Assembly: GCA_030549335.1 (NCBI GenBank) | Contig: JAUKPH010000017.1 | Span: 11,183,501-11,247,500, forward strand | Source of the DNA: Pontederia crassipes | Taxonomy: Eukaryota; Streptophyta; Magnoliopsida; Commelinales; Pontederiaceae | DNA: 64,000 nt | Direction: 5' to 3' | In this document: one piece after another, positions 62,157-64,000 of the stretch | Layout of the letters: each line of letters begins with the position of its first letter | Position numbering within the stretch: position 1 is the first letter of the stretch | Program-made: the position numbers and the translations under genes | The notes under the pieces: generated by a model | The model's database searches: none | Told to the model about the DNA's origin: nothing | The model's input: only the letters and a program-made list of their open reading frames with translations

Positions 62157-64000
62157 ATGTCACGACGGTCAGAGCGTATTCAAGAGCAAATGGCCAGAGC
62201 GAACCAGAATCTGTATGAGGCATCAGAAGGCCCACTTCTTGAGATGGGGGCCCAGCCGGGTCGCGGACGTGGCCGTGGCCGAGGTCGTGCGCCAGGCTGC
62301 GGAAGAGGTAGAGGCCGCGCAGCTAGAGCGCCATTAGAGGAGCATGTGGATGAGTTTGCTCCACCTGAGGGTAGCCAGGCAGGAGACAGTCCACCGGCGT
62401 CAAGGCGTCGTAATCAGAGGGCACGCCATGAAGCAGTAGAAGACACCATCCAGGCTTTCCTAAAGTTGCATCCGCCTCATTATGATGGGAAGGCGGACTT
62501 TTTCAAGGCTGAAGAATGGATTGAGACTATGGATCGGATTTTTAAGCTGATGAGATGTACTGATGAACGCAAGGTCCTGTATGCCACAAACATGCTTACT
62601 GGTACTGCAATGGGCTGGTGGAAGACTACAAGGGCCACCAGGTTCAGAGGGATGGAAGAAGAGGACATAGCATGGAATGAATTTAAGAAGGCCTTCATGG
62701 CGCGCTACACTCCTGAACATGACCGCATCAACAAACAAGAGGAGTTCCTACAACTGCAACAGGGAACCATGTCTGTGGCAGATTACCACACCCAGTTCAT
62801 CCAACTGGAACAATATTGCCCGATGCCATTTGAAGGACGTATTAGGGCTAACAGATTCATTAATGGACTACAGCAGGCACTGAAGACTGAAGTCCTGTCT
62901 GGGGATTGTGAAGATCTAGAGAAGGCTGTGAGATTAGCCACACGTATGGAAAAGGATCAAGCTGAACGCAAGGCCAAAGCTCCAGCCAAAGCAATAGAGT
63001 AGCCCAGGCCTCGAACGGATGATCATCGGCCATTTAGGAGGAACGACCCCCGCGATCGTCGTTACAGGCCATACCAGCAGAGAGAAGCCCCAAGACAGGC
63101 TTAAGCTCAACCACGGCCTGCGCCAATGCAAGCACAGCCACTGAGACAACTGCCACCGCCACCACGTCAGCCACAAGTGCCACAGAAGCCTTTATGTCCT
63201 CACTGTGGCCGTCACCATGATGGAGAGTGTCGTAGACTGAGCGGCGCATGCATTCAGTGTGGACAGTTCGGACATTTCATCAAAAATTGCCCACAGACTG
63301 TCAGAGGAGGCCGAGACAATCGAGCAGCAGGAGGTGCAAATTCTGTTGTGCAAGGTCGTGTACACAACCTGGAAGCTGATGCAGCCCAAAATGATAATGA
63401 TGTCATTAGAGGTACCCTCCTGATCGCCAACTTGTCTGCTACTATTTTATTTGATTCGGGGGCTACACACTCGTTTATTTCAGAGTCGTGTGCCCAAACT
63501 CTTAGTCTACCTCAGAAGCAGATGCCCCATGCTATGCGTGTGAGTACACCTATGGGAACTCTCCATGCTGCCAAGTACATCCCGAATGTACCTGTCAATG
63601 TAGACAAGAAAAATTTTTTTGCAGACCTCATAGTCATTCCCATGGTGGATTATGACGTCATTTTGGGGATGGACTGGCTTTCATGTCACGATGCAACTTT
63701 GCAATGCAAACAGAAGAAGATCGTTATAGAGACGCAAGGCAAGCCCAAGGCAGTGATCAGAGGCACTCCATCAACAAAGAACAAAGTCATTGTCTCAGCG
63801 ATCAAGGCACAGAAGTTATTGCAGAAAGGATGCTGTGGGTACTTGGCTAGTGTGATCAAGACGGATGCACCTGTCACTGAGCTCCAACAGATAGATGTGG
63901 TGCGGGAGTTCCCAGATGTGTTTCTTGAGGACACATCCGGATTACCACCGAAACGAGAAATCGACTTTAAAATAGAGCTCCTCCCTGGGACTGCACCCAT
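62157..64000 (+). pseudogene. gag-protease polyprotein of the gypsy element, two in-frame stops, 3' end outside window
   Basis: The frame starts at 62157 with an arginine/glycine-rich N-terminus (RGRGRGRGRAPG), then the gag domain with GWWKTTRA and RYTPEHDRINKQEEFLQL. TAG at 63000-63002 and TAA at 63102-63104 stop it, but the same frame continues without shift. It gives a proline/glutamine-rich linker, a zinc knuckle CIQCGQFGHFIKNC (63249-63290), the aspartic protease ILFDSGATHSFIS (from about 63442) and the pre-RT region to the window end. Both stops are one C-to-T change from glutamine codons. Gag coats the RNA and protease matures the polyprotein in intact relatives; this copy is unlikely to work unless the stops are read through. 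Confidence 0.88.

Larger units (their letters stand above)
59858..64000 (+). mobile_element. Ty3/gypsy retrotransposon, 5' part (cut by window end)
   Basis: Full 5' LTR (59858-61959), primer-binding site, gag and protease are present; reverse transcriptase, integrase and the 3' LTR lie beyond the window. The leader after the primer site is close to that of the element at 23677, so they share a lineage. The base run before the LTR is CATAT, the expected 3'-side TSD. Confidence 0.92.

Overview
The window reads as nuclear DNA of a flowering plant, most likely a non-grass monocot. The small cell-wall-type genes are intronless and very GC-rich at third positions, spliced genes sit in AT-rich DNA, and Ty3/gypsy, CACTA and RTE-type elements fill most of the space. 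The species cannot be fixed from sequence alone. Zingiberales or another commelinid is a guess from codon use and repeat style.

Layout. (1) 1-6.6 kb: a five-exon plus-strand gene for a mitochondrial MSP1/ATAD1-type AAA ATPase, with a 5'-truncated SINE-like insert in intron 3 and a full-length one with a 25-bp target-site duplication (TSD) in its 3' flank. (2) 8.2-10.0 kb: a clean solo LTR with a 5-bp TSD. (3) 12.3-49.6 kb: a cluster of four copies of a 135-aa hybrid proline-rich / eight-cysteine-motif protein: A on plus at 12.4 kb, and B, C, D on minus at 19.7, 37.1 and 47.6 kb. B, C and D lie in tandem-duplicated segments. Copy C has a 1-base frameshift four codons into the gene. The segments have been pushed apart by insertions: a 5'-truncated RTE LINE (17.7-18.8 kb), an 8.3-kb Ty3/gypsy element (21.6-29.9 kb) whose empty site survives in the next duplicate, a gag-only LTR element (30.9-35.3 kb), and a CACTA transposon nested in LTR-like sequence (39.5-46.6 kb). 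(4) 49.9-50.8 kb: a GC-rich island between imperfect terminal inverted repeats. (5) 56.0-59.3 kb: a six-exon minus-strand gene for a one-RRM RNA-binding protein, with a SINE-like insert in intron 1 and a long ATT microsatellite just upstream. (6) 59.9-64 kb: the 5' LTR, primer-binding site, gag and protease of another Ty3/gypsy element, cut by the window edge and carrying two in-frame stops.

The least expected structure is in the LTRs. Three related Ty3/gypsy LTR copies, a reverse-oriented LTR-like sequence and the unrelated gag-only element all carry clusters of short GC-rich palindromes. The motif differs between families (TTACGGCCGTAA, AACCCGGCCCGGGTT, GGTCGACC, CACGGCCGTG). In the related LTRs the clusters lie about 560-1,150 bp from the LTR start. 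The best case has eleven perfect 12-bp palindromes in about 560 bp.

No tRNA, rRNA or CRISPR was seen. All exon borders come from reading splice signals and family conservation, not transcripts.
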